Assembly: GCA_002305415.1 (NCBI GenBank)
Contig: DBQX01000131.1
Span: 6,816 to 70,815 of the forward strand
Direction: 5' to 3'
Length of the DNA: 64,000 nucleotides
DNA from: Actinomycetales bacterium UBA1383
Lineage (GTDB): Bacteria; Actinomycetota; Actinomycetes; Actinomycetales; Actinomycetaceae
Shown piece after piece: positions 8,548-17,574 of the stretch (within the stretch, counting starts at the first letter, position 1; each line of letters begins with the position of its first letter). Below the pieces are notes generated by a model. That model was given only the letters and a program-made list of their open reading frames with translations. It ran no database searches and was not told the origin of the DNA. A program made the translations under genes and the position numbers.

Positions 8548-8810
8548 CACAGGTACCGGTAGACGTCCGCGAGGGTCAGACCACGGGCGATCATGAGCAC
8601 CTGCAGGTGGTAGAGCAGCTGGCTGACCTCCTCGGCCATGTCGTCGTCGCTCTCGTACTCGGCGGCCATCCACACCTCGGCGGCCTCCTCCACGATCTTC
8701 TTGCCGATGGCGTGGACGCCGGAGGCGAGTTCACGCACCGTGCCGGACTCGGGATCGCTGGTCGCGGCCTTGCGGGTGAGCTCGTCGAACAGCTCCTCGA
8801 AGGTCTTCAC
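8547..8810 (-). CDS. hisE: Phosphoribosyl-ATP pyrophosphatase HisE
   Basis: 87 aa all-alpha MazG-like enzyme, the second step of histidine biosynthesis. The metal-binding helices are visible as KKIVEEAAEVWMAA and then EVSQLLYHLQVLM. Start is GTG at 8810. A TACGCT hexamer at 8817-8822 lies exactly 6 nt before the GTG, so hisE-hisG may have its own leaderless promoter in the 24-nt gap after ribY and need not depend on the riboswitch transcript. Confidence 0.96.
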   Translation of the reverse strand: MKTFEELFDELTRKAATSDPESGTVRELASGVHAIGKKIVEEAAEVWMAAEYESDDDMAEEVSQLLYHLQVLMIARGLTLADVYRYL

Positions 8811-8816
8811 GCCCCC

Positions 8817-8822
8817 AGCGTA
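8817..8822 (-). promoter_or_regulatory. Candidate -10 (TACGCT) for leaderless hisE
   Basis: TACGCT, then six bases, then the GTG of hisE at 8810. It lies between the ribY stop and hisE. The same spacing recurs at several other genes of the window. No convincing -35 is visible. Confidence 0.45.
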
Positions 8823-8834
8823 ACCGGGCGCGGA

Positions 8835-9845
8835 TCAGGGCTGGAGCGCCGTGGTCACTGCGTGGGACGGGTCGATCCCGGGATCGGCGAGCCCGCGCGC
8901 GGCCATGAACTCGTACATCACCGGCCAGCGGGCGGCGTCGACGGCGAGCGGGGTATCGCCGTACAGCTCCGAGGTGGCGCGCAGCGTCTCGAGGGCCGCC
9001 TCGTGCGCACCCGCACCCGTCAGGTCCGGGATGAAGTCGAAGCTGGCGTCAACGGCCGCCTCGGGGTCCTCGATGATGAAGCGCATGGCCCGCTCGAGAG
9101 CGCGGTTGAGGGCGGCGAGGTCCTCGGGCCGCTCCGCGATGGTCTCCTCCAGTGCCCCGACGGAGATCCCCACCAGCGGCAGGTCCGGGCTCGAGATGGC
9201 GCGCACGGGGACCCCGTTGCGGGCGAAGTTCAGGACGTCGTTGTTCGAGAAGCCCACGACGGCGTCGACGGACCCGCCGATGAGGGCCGCCTGTTGCGTG
9301 TAGCCGATGTACTCGATGGTGACGTCGTCCTCGGTGAGCCCGGCGTCGGCCATCGCGGCGAGCAACCAGAACCAGTTCTCCCCGTAGGGACCCGGAAGGC
9401 CCACGCTCTTCCCCGCCATGTCCGTGAGCTCGCGGATGTCGGACTCCTCGGGCACGATCAGGACCACCGGGTACTCCTGGTACATGACCCCGAAGGTGAC
9501 GACCGGCACGTCCGCGGCGTAGGCCTGCAGCATCTCGTCCGCGCCTGCGTTGACGACGTCCTCCTCCCCGGAGGAGATCGCCCCGAACAGCGACTCGGAC
9601 GCCCCGTGGTGGCGCAGGGTGACCTCCAGGCCCTCGTCCTCGAAATACCCGAGCTCAGCCGCGACGTAGAACGGGGCGAACTGGATGTTGGGGATGTAGG
9701 TGAGGCCCACGGTCAGTTCCGCCGGCGTCGCTGCCGGGCTGGAGGGTGCCGTGGTCTCCTGGGGTGTCGTCGTCTGGCCGCCCGCGCAGGCCGCCAGGCT
9801 GATTGCGAGGAGCGCTGCGGGGAGCGCCCGGGATGCCCATCTCAT
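8835..9845 (-). CDS. ribY: Riboflavin ABC transporter substrate-binding lipoprotein RibY
   Basis: 336 aa lipoprotein: signal peptide with lipobox LAAC (Cys20), Thr/Pro-rich linker, then an NMT1/THI5-like (ThiY-type) binding domain (LTVGLTYIPNIQFAPFYVAAELGYF, split here as LTVGLTYIPNIQ and FAPFYVAAELGYF). In general this fold binds thiamine-pyrimidine precursors, but the FMN riboswitch upstream of its operon argues for riboflavin (RibXY type). It should capture the vitamin outside the membrane for RibX. No ATPase gene is adjacent, so the ATP-binding subunit must come from elsewhere. The start overlaps the 3' part of the ribX open frame by about 190 nt. Confidence 0.85.
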   Translation of the reverse strand: MRWASRALPAALLAISLAACAGGQTTTPQETTAPSSPAATPAELTVGLTYIPNIQFAPFYVAAELGYFEDEGLEVTLRHHGASESLFGAISSGEEDVVNAGADEMLQAYAADVPVVTFGVMYQEYPVVLIVPEESDIRELTDMAGKSVGLPGPYGENWFWLLAAMADAGLTEDDVTIEYIGYTQQAALIGGSVDAVVGFSNNDVLNFARNGVPVRAISSPDLPLVGISVGALEETIAERPEDLAALNRALERAMRFIIEDPEAAVDASFDFIPDLTGAGAHEAALETLRATSELYGDTPLAVDAARWPVMYEFMAARGLADPGIDPSHAVTTALQP

Positions 9846-10593
9846 TGCGTTGTGCCACCTTCTTCTCGAGTTGTCCGATGAGGGAGTAGAGCAGGATCGC
9901 CGAACCGGCCAGGAGGACGAGCGTGGCGAACATGCCGGTCGTGTCCACCGCGTGGGACTGGGCGGTCAGGACCATGCCCAGGCCCTTGCCGCCCATCGTG
10001 AACTCCCCGACGACTGCTCCCGTCACCGAGAGGGTGAAGCCGTTGCGGAGGCCGGTGAGGATGTGGGGCATGGCGAGCGGCAGTTCGATGTGCCACAGCA
10101 GGGTGCCGGTTCCCGCGCCGTCGAGCCGCGCGGCGGAGACGATGTCCCGCGGGATCTGGCTCACGCCGAGGGCGGTGTTCAGCATGATCGGGAAGAAGAC
10201 CATGATCGCGCACAGCACCACGATGGGCAGGAATCCGGGGCCGATCCAGAGGAGCAGCAGCGGCGCGAGGGCGATTGCCGGAATCGCCTGCGAGGCGGCG
10301 GCGTAGGGCTCGATGATCCGGCTGGCAACCCGGGACTTCGCGACCACCCACCCCAGGGGGATGGCGATGCTGGCGGCGATCGCGGCCCCGGTGATCGCCT
10401 CGCCGAGGGTGGAGAAGGCCGCGGCCATCAGCGTGCTCCCCCGCAGGTCGGCGGCGAGGCGCTCGGCGACGGCGGAGGGTGCTGGCAGGAAGATCGGGCT
10501 GACCAGTCCAAGGCGGCCGGAGAGCTCCCAGGCGAGGAGGATCAGCAGCCCGACGGTGAGCGGAAGGAGCCGGCCGGAGCGGATGCGGTACAC
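9655..10593 (-). CDS. ribX: Riboflavin ABC transporter permease RibX
   Basis: BPD-type permease with about six transmembrane helices and the cytoplasmic EAA loop (SAARLDGAGTGTLLWHIELP). Start is GTG at 10593 (VYRIRSGRLLPLTVG) with an AAGGGG ribosome site; the longer frame to 10707 would begin inside the riboswitch. The recognisable permease is about 251 aa and ends at EKKVAQRNE near 9846, just where ribY begins, but there is no stop there: the frame reads on for 61 Pro/Gly/Asp-rich codons over the ribY signal-peptide region. Either a genuine long tail or a lost stop or indel. Riboflavin specificity is inferred from the FMN riboswitch. Confidence 0.85.
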   Translation of the reverse strand: MYRIRSGRLLPLTVGLLILLAWELSGRLGLVSPIFLPAPSAVAERLAADLRGSTLMAAAFSTLGEAITGAAIAASIAIPLGWVVAKSRVASRIIEPYAAASQAIPAIALAPLLLLWIGPGFLPIVVLCAIMVFFPIMLNTALGVSQIPRDIVSAARLDGAGTGTLLWHIELPLAMPHILTGLRNGFTLSVTGAVVGEFTMGGKGLGMVLTAQSHAVDTTGMFATLVLLAGSAILLYSLIGQLEKKVAQRNEMGIPGAPRSAPRNQPGGLRGRPDDDTPGDHGTLQPGSDAGGTDRGPHLHPQHPVRPVLRRG

Positions 10594-10596
10594 CGG

Positions 10597-10616
10597 ACCC
10601 CTTCCCGCTTCGGGGT
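10597..10616 (-). promoter_or_regulatory. SD-sequestering hairpin in the ribX leader
   Basis: Between riboswitch and start codon, ACCCC (10612-10616) can pair with GGGGT (10597-10601). The second arm contains the AAGGGG ribosome site of ribX, 3 nt before the GTG. This suggests that FMN binding acts by hiding the ribosome site rather than by early termination; no U-tract terminator is visible. Confidence 0.5.
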
Positions 10617-10648
10617 ACGGCGGTGGGCGCGCATGCGCGCGACAACCA

Positions 10649-10765
10649 CGTCTTCTCCCATCCGGACTTTGACCGTCGGCTCTGGGATTCCACCAGATCG
10701 GCCACACCTGGGTGCGGTTCGCGGGCTCTCACCGCCGGTTCGGAATTTCACCGACCCCGAAGACG
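10649..10765 (-). ncRNA. FMN riboswitch (RFN element)
   Basis: Reading the minus strand, the conserved RFN blocks appear in order: TCTTCGGGGTCGGTGAAATT, CCGGCGGT, AGCCCGCGA, a variable arm, then AGCCGACGGTCAAAGTCC and GGATGGGAGAAGA. The closing stem P1 is CGTCTTC at the 5' end paired with GAAGACG at the 3' end. The element binds FMN and normally switches off riboflavin synthesis or uptake genes when FMN is plentiful. It sits 55 nt upstream of the ribX GTG, on its own promoter. Confidence 0.97.
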
Positions 10766-10770
10766 CCTCC

Positions 10771-10776
10771 AGTATA
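10771..10776 (-). promoter_or_regulatory. -10 element (TATACT) of the ribX-ribY riboswitch transcript
   Basis: TATACT ends 5 nt before the first base of riboswitch stem P1, so transcription would start at the base of the RFN element. The -35 region is weak. It lies directly after the rpe stop codon, beside a small inverted repeat (GAGGC-ACC-GCCTC) that may help end rpe transcription. Confidence 0.65.
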
Positions 10777-10794
10777 GCCCGCCGAGGCGGTGCC

Positions 10795-11460
10795 TCAGTC
10801 GCGGTATGCGGCCTCAGCCAGTTCGCGGAGTGCCTGGACCTCGGCAGCCGGGTCCCCGGACCGGAAGATCGCGGTCCCGGCGACGAAGTTGTTGGCGCCC
10901 GCGGCGGCGGCGCGTTCGATCGTCGCGCGCGAGATCCCGCCGTCCACCTGGACGTCGACGTTGAGGCCTGCCCGCGTGATCGCGTCGCGGGTCCGACGCA
11001 CCTTGGGAAGCATGGCCTCGATGAAGGACTGCCCACCGAAGCCGGGTTCCACCGTCATCACGAGGATGAGGTCGAACTCCTCCAGCAGGTCCAGGAAGGG
11101 GGTCACGTCGGTGGCGGGCCGGAGCGCGAGCCCTGCGCGGGCGCCAAGCTTCCGGAGCTCGCGGGCGAGCCGGATGGGGGCGACGGCGGCCTCGGCGTGG
11201 AACGTCACGTTCACGCACCCGGCTTCCGCGTAGGCGGGGGCCCACCGGTCAGGGTCCTCGATCATGAGGTGGGTGTCCGCCGGGAGGATCCCCTGCTTGA
11301 TGACGGCCTCCGCGACCGGCAGCCCGATCGAGAGGTTGGGGACGAAGTGGTTGTCCATCACGTCGACGTGTGCGACGTCGGCACCGGCGATCTTCGTCAG
11401 CTCCCCCCGGAGGTTGCCGAAGTCGGAGTTCAGGATTGAAGGCGAAATCACGATTCCCAC
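10795..11460 (-). CDS. rpe: Ribulose-phosphate 3-epimerase
   Basis: 221 aa TIM barrel interconverting ribulose-5-P and xylulose-5-P in the pentose phosphate pathway. SPSILNSDF (N-terminal Ser/Asn), HVDVMDNHFVPN (metal-binding His-Asp), MTVEPGFGGQSF and VDGGIS are all present. The start is GTG at 11460, six bases after a TAGGAT -10, so the mRNA is predicted leaderless. Its product feeds the transketolase/transaldolase encoded at 40.6-43.9 kb. Confidence 0.97.
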   Translation of the reverse strand: MGIVISPSILNSDFGNLRGELTKIAGADVAHVDVMDNHFVPNLSIGLPVAEAVIKQGILPADTHLMIEDPDRWAPAYAEAGCVNVTFHAEAAVAPIRLARELRKLGARAGLALRPATDVTPFLDLLEEFDLILVMTVEPGFGGQSFIEAMLPKVRRTRDAITRAGLNVDVQVDGGISRATIERAAAAGANNFVAGTAIFRSGDPAAEVQALRELAEAAYRD

Positions 11461-11466
11461 CCCCAG

Positions 11467-11472
11467 ATCCTA
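11467..11472 (-). promoter_or_regulatory. -10 (TAGGAT) for leaderless rpe, built on the rsmB stop codon
   Basis: TAGGAT, six bases, then GTG of rpe. The first three bases TAG (11472-11470) are the rsmB stop codon. The same architecture occurs at fmt and rarA. Confidence 0.6.
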
Positions 11473-12909
11473 TCCCTCCCGTCGCAGGACGGCACCGAAC
11501 ATTGCGTCCGTCCCGTGGAGGTGCGGCCAGAGCTGCGCGACGCCCGGCACCGGCGCCTCGGGTGGGGTCTCGAGGTCCAGGCCGAAGGGACGCAGCAGGG
11601 CGGGCGCATCGAGGACGGTCAGGTGGTGCCGCCGCGTCGCGTCGAGCACCTGGGTGATGGTCTCCGCCGGGTGCGGTGAACAGGTGACGTAGCAGAGGAG
11701 CCCGCCCGGTCGCAGCGCCCCCACGGCCGAGTCGATGAGGTCGCGTTGCAGGCGCGTGAGGTCCGGGACGTCGTCGGGGGTGCGGCGCCAGCGCGACTCC
11801 GGCCGGCGGCGCAGCGACCCGAGACCGGTGCAGGGTGCGTCGAGGAGCACGCGGTCGAAGTAGCCCGGATTGTCCTCGCCGATGTACCGGCCGTCGCCGA
11901 GCACGACGTCGACGACGTCGCGGAGAGGGCGGACGGCGCGACGCACGAGGTCGGCGCGGTGCTCCGCGATCTCGTTGGCGATCACGTACGCGCCCCGCGT
12001 CCGGGCGCGCGCGGCGAGCAGTGCGGTCTTCCCCCCGGGTCCCGCGCACATGTCGAGCCAGGACCGGTCGGGTCCGTCGATGGGAGCGTCGGCCGCGAGC
12101 AGCGCCATGAGCTGGGACCCCTCGTCCTGGACCCCGACGCGGCCCGCTGCCACACCGGGGACGTCACCGGGAAGCCCTCCGGGGAGCCGCAGGCCGTAGG
12201 GCGAGTAGGGGGTGGGCTCGGCTCCCGGGAGGTGCGCGGCCAGGTCGTCCCGGCTCGCGAGGCCGGGCCGTGCGACGAGCGTCACCGCCGCGGGCGTGTT
12301 GTCGGCCTCGAGGAGGTCCACCAGGTCTCGTGGCCGTCCGTGCAGCGCGAGGGACTGGCGGAAGGCGCGGACGATCCAGGGTGGATGCGAGTGCCACGTC
12401 GCCAGTCCGTCCGGGCCGGCGGCGATCAGATCCTCCCACTCGTCCAGTGGACGGTCGGCGATGCGGCGGAGGACGGCGTTCGCCAGGGCCACCGGCGCGG
12501 GACCGGCGACCACCTTCACGAGGTTGACAGTCTCGTACACGGCCGCACGGGTGGGCACCCGCATGGCGTGGATCTGGTGGGCGCCCATCCGCAGGGCGAT
12601 CCGCAGAGCCGGCTGCAGGGCGTGGACACCGCGTCCCTCGATGGTCGCGCCGATCATGGCGTCGTAACGGCCCTGCAGCCGGAGGGTGCCGTAGACGAGT
12701 TCGGTGGCGAAGGCGGCGTCACGGCCCGTCAGCCCCTCGTCCCGCAACGCGTGGGGCAGGGCCAGGTTGGCGTAGGCATCGTCCGTCTCGACCGCCGACA
12801 GCACCCGGTGCGCGCACAGGCGGATTGGGTCCGCGGCGGCACCCTCGTGCGGCGGACGGTGCGCCGGACGCCGGGAGCCCGGGCGCCCGCCGGATCGGTC
12901 CCCGGTCAT
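11470..12909 (-). CDS. rsmB: 16S rRNA (cytosine-967-C5)-methyltransferase RsmB
   Basis: 479 aa. N-terminal NusB-like RNA-binding domain (about residues 25-160), then a SAM-dependent methyltransferase domain with DMCAGPGGKTALLA (SAM loop) and the two catalytic cysteines in LLDAPCTGLGS and YVTCSPHPAET. It methylates C967 of 16S rRNA. The ATG at 12909 overlaps the fmt stop (ATGA); the in-frame extension to 12972 would lie inside fmt. fmt-rsmB pairing is typical. Confidence 0.95.
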   Translation of the reverse strand: MTGDRSGGRPGSRRPAHRPPHEGAAADPIRLCAHRVLSAVETDDAYANLALPHALRDEGLTGRDAAFATELVYGTLRLQGRYDAMIGATIEGRGVHALQPALRIALRMGAHQIHAMRVPTRAAVYETVNLVKVVAGPAPVALANAVLRRIADRPLDEWEDLIAAGPDGLATWHSHPPWIVRAFRQSLALHGRPRDLVDLLEADNTPAAVTLVARPGLASRDDLAAHLPGAEPTPYSPYGLRLPGGLPGDVPGVAAGRVGVQDEGSQLMALLAADAPIDGPDRSWLDMCAGPGGKTALLAARARTRGAYVIANEIAEHRADLVRRAVRPLRDVVDVVLGDGRYIGEDNPGYFDRVLLDAPCTGLGSLRRRPESRWRRTPDDVPDLTRLQRDLIDSAVGALRPGGLLCYVTCSPHPAETITQVLDATRRHHLTVLDAPALLRPFGLDLETPPEAPVPGVAQLWPHLHGTDAMFGAVLRREG

Positions 12910-13826
12910 CCCGCCACCTCGAACAGGACGTCCGTCCGCAGCCCGCGTGCCCAGGCGCGGGCGTCCATCCACGGACGTCCCGCGGGCGAGACCGTCGTCA
13001 GGCGCACCGGCCGTGAGCCCGTCCCCACGACGACGTCGTCATCCACGCCGACCACGCCGGGCGCAAGCGGTGTCCTGTCGGACGGGACGACCGGTCCGAC
13101 CTTCAGGCGCGTCCCTGTCGAGAGGACTCCCCACGCCCCGGGGACGGGGGTGAAGGCGCGCACATGGCGGTCCACCACCTCGGCCGGGGCGGCCCACGGC
13201 ACCCGCGCCTCCGCGGTCGTCACGCGGGGAGCGTGGGTCACTCCCTCCGCCGGCTGGTGGATGGGACTCGCCGTCCCGTCGGCGATCGCGTCGAGCGCGG
13301 CCACCAGCAGCGCGGCGCCGTCCGTGGCGAGTGCGTCCAGGACGTCCCCGGACGTCTCCCGGTCGCCGATGGGCCGGTGCAGGCACCCGAGTAGCGGTCC
13401 GCTGTCGAGGCTCTCCTCGAGCAGGAAGGCACAGGCGCCCGTCTCGCGGTCCCCCGCGAGGATGGCCCGCTGCACGGGTGCGGCACCACGCCACCGGGGC
13501 AACAGCGAGAAGTGCAGGTTCACCCACGGATGGCGCTCCAGGAGCGGGCGCGGCACCATCCCGCCATAGGCGACGACGGCGGCGGCGTCGGCCCGGACGG
13601 CGGCGAGTTCCCGCTGGATCGCCGCGTCGCGGAGCGTGGGCGGGGTGAGGGGGGTGAAGCCGTGCTCACGCGCCACCCGGGCAACCGGCGAGGACTCGAG
13701 CCTGCGGCCCCGGCCGGCCGGGGCGTCGGGACGGGTGACCACCGCCACGACCTCGTGGCGCGAGGCGAGCAGCGCCCGCAGGCTCGGGACCGCGGGCTCC
13801 GGGGTCCCCGCGAAGATGATACGCAC
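12906..13826 (-). CDS. fmt: Methionyl-tRNA formyltransferase
   Basis: 306 aa. IIFAGTPEPAVPSL start, then HFSLLPRWRGAAPVQRAI carrying the catalytic Asn/His/Asp surroundings of the formyl-THF transferase family, and a C-terminal OB-like tRNA-binding domain. It formylates initiator Met-tRNA. Start is GTG at 13826, six bases after a TAGGAT -10, so initiation is probably leaderless. Confidence 0.96.
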   Translation of the reverse strand: MRIIFAGTPEPAVPSLRALLASRHEVVAVVTRPDAPAGRGRRLESSPVARVAREHGFTPLTPPTLRDAAIQRELAAVRADAAAVVAYGGMVPRPLLERHPWVNLHFSLLPRWRGAAPVQRAILAGDRETGACAFLLEESLDSGPLLGCLHRPIGDRETSGDVLDALATDGAALLVAALDAIADGTASPIHQPAEGVTHAPRVTTAEARVPWAAPAEVVDRHVRAFTPVPGAWGVLSTGTRLKVGPVVPSDRTPLAPGVVGVDDDVVVGTGSRPVRLTTVSPAGRPWMDARAWARGLRTDVLFEVAG

Positions 13827-13832
13827 CCACCC

Positions 13833-13838
13833 ATCCTA
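13833..13838 (-). promoter_or_regulatory. -10 (TAGGAT) for leaderless fmt, built on the upstream stop codon
   Basis: TAGGAT followed by GGGTGG and the fmt GTG. The TAG (13838-13836) is the stop codon of the HAD-phosphatase gene. Identical spacing and hexamer to the rpe promoter. Confidence 0.6.
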
Positions 13839-14435
13839 GGAGGGTGGCAGGAGGCCCAGCTGTTCGAGGGCGCCCCGCAGCGGGCCCGCGCCCTCGAATC
13901 GCAGGGCCCGGAAGCCGAGGGCGTGCGCCGTCGCCACGTTGTCGGCGTTGTCGTCGACGAAGACACAGCCCCCGGGCCGAAGGCCGTACCGGTCGAGGAG
14001 GATCCGGAAGATCCGCGGGTCTGGTTTCGCCACCCCCTCGTGTCCCGAGACGACGACGCCCTGAAGGAGGTGGAACCCCGGGACGTGACGCGCGTGGTGG
14101 AAGTCCTCGGCGGCCCAGTTCGTGAGCCCGAACTGCGGGATCCCGTGGGCGTGGACTTCGTTGACCAGCTCGGCCACGCCGGGGATGGGGCCGGCGAGCG
14201 AGTCCGCGAAGTGGGAGGTGTAGTGGCGGTACACCTCGGCGAGCCAGGGGTCGATCACCTCCAGCTCGGCGGCCCCGGCCTCGTGGCTGAGGCCGGCGTC
14301 GGCTCGCCGGTTGAGGTCGTCGAAGCGGGCGCGGGCACGGAAGTCGCGCCACTCGGCGGCCGTGCAGCGCCCGATCACGGCGCGTTGCGGCTCCCACCGC
14401 ACGAGGACGTTGCCGAAGTCCCAGACCACGGCCAT
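13836..14435 (-). CDS. HAD-superfamily (IA) hydrolase, YihX-like
   Basis: 199 aa. Motif I is VWDFGNVLVRWEP, the DxGNVLV form typical of YihX-like glucose-1-phosphatase relatives; motif II is FGLTNWA; motif III/IV are KPDPRIF and FVDDNADNV. A small-molecule phosphatase is likely but the substrate is unknown. ATG at 14435 lies 4 nt after the priA stop. An in-frame start at 14468 exists but lies inside priA. Confidence 0.85.
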   Translation of the reverse strand: MAVVWDFGNVLVRWEPQRAVIGRCTAAEWRDFRARARFDDLNRRADAGLSHEAGAAELEVIDPWLAEVYRHYTSHFADSLAGPIPGVAELVNEVHAHGIPQFGLTNWAAEDFHHARHVPGFHLLQGVVVSGHEGVAKPDPRIFRILLDRYGLRPGGCVFVDDNADNVATAHALGFRALRFEGAGPLRGALEQLGLLPPS

Positions 14436-14439
14436 GGGC

Positions 14440-16374
14440 TCAGAGGTCGGACGGATCGAGCTGGACACGGACCACCTCCTCCTTGCGCGCGCTGCGCTCC
14501 CGCTGGAGGGCTCGCAGCACCATGGCCAGGGCGCGGCCCTCCCCGCGGGGCACCCGGAGGAGCAGGGTGTCGTCCACCGGCCCCAGCACCTCGAGCCCGG
14601 CGGGCCCCCGCGCCGCGACTGCCGCCGCGATCGCGCCCAGCTCCGCCGCCGGACCCGTGAGCCGGAAGAGGCGCCACGCCGGCGGGAACCGCAGGTCGGT
14701 GCGTTCCTCGAGCTCCCTGACCGCGAAGCCGGCGGGGTCCCAGCGCACGCACGCCTGCCCGAGCACCGGGTCGGCGTCCCCGAGGATCAGGGCCGCGCCG
14801 CCGTCGGCAGCACTCCGGACGAGGGCGAGGGCGCTGAGCCACCGGTCGAGGGTGACGGTGGCGGCGGCCAGTTCGGGCCGTGCGGTGGCAACAGCGGCGT
14901 CGAGGATCAGCGCGCCGGAGTAGCCACCCGCCGCGACAGGCTCGGCGCCCGGCGTGGCGATCACGAGCGCGGGCGAGCCGTCCACGGTCCCGCTCACGCC
15001 CGCGCTCGCGTCGGAGCGGATCACACGCACGCCCGGGAAGGCCCGCGCGAGCTCCTCGCTGGTGCGGGCCGAGCCCACGCCGTGCGCGGTGAGCCGCGTG
15101 GACCCGCAGGAGACGCAGGCCAGGGCCTGGGGACGCCCACACCACCGGCAGGAGGCGGGTCCGGAACCCGGGAGTTCGAGCGGGCCGCCGCAGTGCCGGC
15201 AGCGGACGCGGTGACCGCAGTCGGCACAGCGGATCGACCGCAACCAGCCGGAGCGGGGCACGTGGACGAGGACGGGGCCGGCGCGGAGCGCGTCCCGCAC
15301 CAGCCGGAACGCGATCTCCGGGAGCCGCGTGGGCGCGCCACGGAGGTCCTCCTCGTCAGGCACCGTGACCCGCGGAGTACGCGACCTGACGACGGCCCGT
15401 GGCGCGGTCACCGGCTTCGCCCAGCCATCGGCGATGAGTTGCTGCGCGGCCACACTCCGGCTGTAGCCGCCCACCACGAGCGCGCAGCCCCGTCGAAGGG
15501 CCATGACGGCGAGGGCTGACGGGTACGGTGCGCGGCGCTCGGTGAGGGTGTCGTCGTCCGGGTCCCACACGACCGCGAGACCGAGGTCAGGGACCGGTGC
15601 GAAGGCCGCTGAGCGGGTGCCGACCACCACGTCGGCGTGCCCACGGAGGATCGCGAGGAACGCGCGGTAGCGGGCTGCCGGTGGGAGGTCCGCGTGGTAG
15701 GTGGTGGTGGGCGCGATCGGGCCGAGGAGATCCGCGAGCTGTCCCGCCTCGCGGACGGTGGGGACCACGACGAGGACGCGACGTCCGGACGCGAGGGTGG
15801 CCCGGGCGGCGACGGCGAGGTCGTCCATCCACGCGGGCCGCGACTCGCGGACGCCGGGGAGCGCGGTCCACACCGCGCGCGGGGTGGACCCCGTGGCCAG
15901 GTGTCGCAGCAGGGCGGGTCCGCCGGTGTACTCCTCCCACCCACCGTCCGGCGCGGGCACGCGCGCCACGTCGCGGGACGCGGGGTCGGCGGATTGCTCG
16001 ACGCGGGCGTGTCGGGGCGGGACCGCGAGTCGAAGGACGTCCGAGACGGAGCCGGCATGGGTGAGCGCGACGTCGCGGCACAGCTGCAGCACGTCGGGGC
16101 GCAGCACGGGGACGTCCGAGACCAGGCGCGCCAGCGGGCTGAGCCGGCCGGGGTGCGACGAGGTCCGGGCGACGTCGACCACCCAGCCCCGCATCCTCCG
16201 GCCGGCGAGGGGGGCGATCACGCGGACACCCGCCGCCACGCCGTCCATGCCGTCCGGGATCTCGTAGTCGAACTCGCGGTCGAGGTGGGGGACGGGGGTG
16301 TCCAGGATCACGCGGGCGATCCGCACGGTGGCGTCCGCGAGATCGAAGAGCTCGTCCGTCACACCCTCATGCAA
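14440..16374 (-). CDS. priA: Primosomal protein N' (PriA) without helicase motifs
   Basis: About 644 aa. The N-terminal 3'-DNA-end-binding domain (VRIARVILDTPVPHLDREFDY) and the eight-cysteine zinc cluster (CADCGHRVRCRHCGG, then CRWCG and CVSCGS) are intact. The Walker A loop expected after the DNA-binding domain is absent (LPGVRESRPAW instead), and the DEEH box is DPDDDT. It therefore probably binds stalled forks but does not unwind DNA. Loss of helicase motifs is known for other actinobacterial PriA proteins. Start is uncertain: TTG 16374 directly after the metK stop, or GTG 16362 (VTDELFDLADATV). Confidence 0.92.
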   Translation of the reverse strand: MHEGVTDELFDLADATVRIARVILDTPVPHLDREFDYEIPDGMDGVAAGVRVIAPLAGRRMRGWVVDVARTSSHPGRLSPLARLVSDVPVLRPDVLQLCRDVALTHAGSVSDVLRLAVPPRHARVEQSADPASRDVARVPAPDGGWEEYTGGPALLRHLATGSTPRAVWTALPGVRESRPAWMDDLAVAARATLASGRRVLVVVPTVREAGQLADLLGPIAPTTTYHADLPPAARYRAFLAILRGHADVVVGTRSAAFAPVPDLGLAVVWDPDDDTLTERRAPYPSALAVMALRRGCALVVGGYSRSVAAQQLIADGWAKPVTAPRAVVRSRTPRVTVPDEEDLRGAPTRLPEIAFRLVRDALRAGPVLVHVPRSGWLRSIRCADCGHRVRCRHCGGPLELPGSGPASCRWCGRPQALACVSCGSTRLTAHGVGSARTSEELARAFPGVRVIRSDASAGVSGTVDGSPALVIATPGAEPVAAGGYSGALILDAAVATARPELAAATVTLDRWLSALALVRSAADGGAALILGDADPVLGQACVRWDPAGFAVRELEERTDLRFPPAWRLFRLTGPAAELGAIAAAVAARGPAGLEVLGPVDDTLLLRVPRGEGRALAMVLRALQRERSARKEEVVRVQLDPSDL

Positions 16375-17570
<1,196 letters not shown>

Positions 17571-17574
<4 letters not shown>

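Noticed and set aside
11746..13569. 607-codon plus-strand open frame
   Set aside because: Antisense to rsmB and fmt; no domain and shadow composition.
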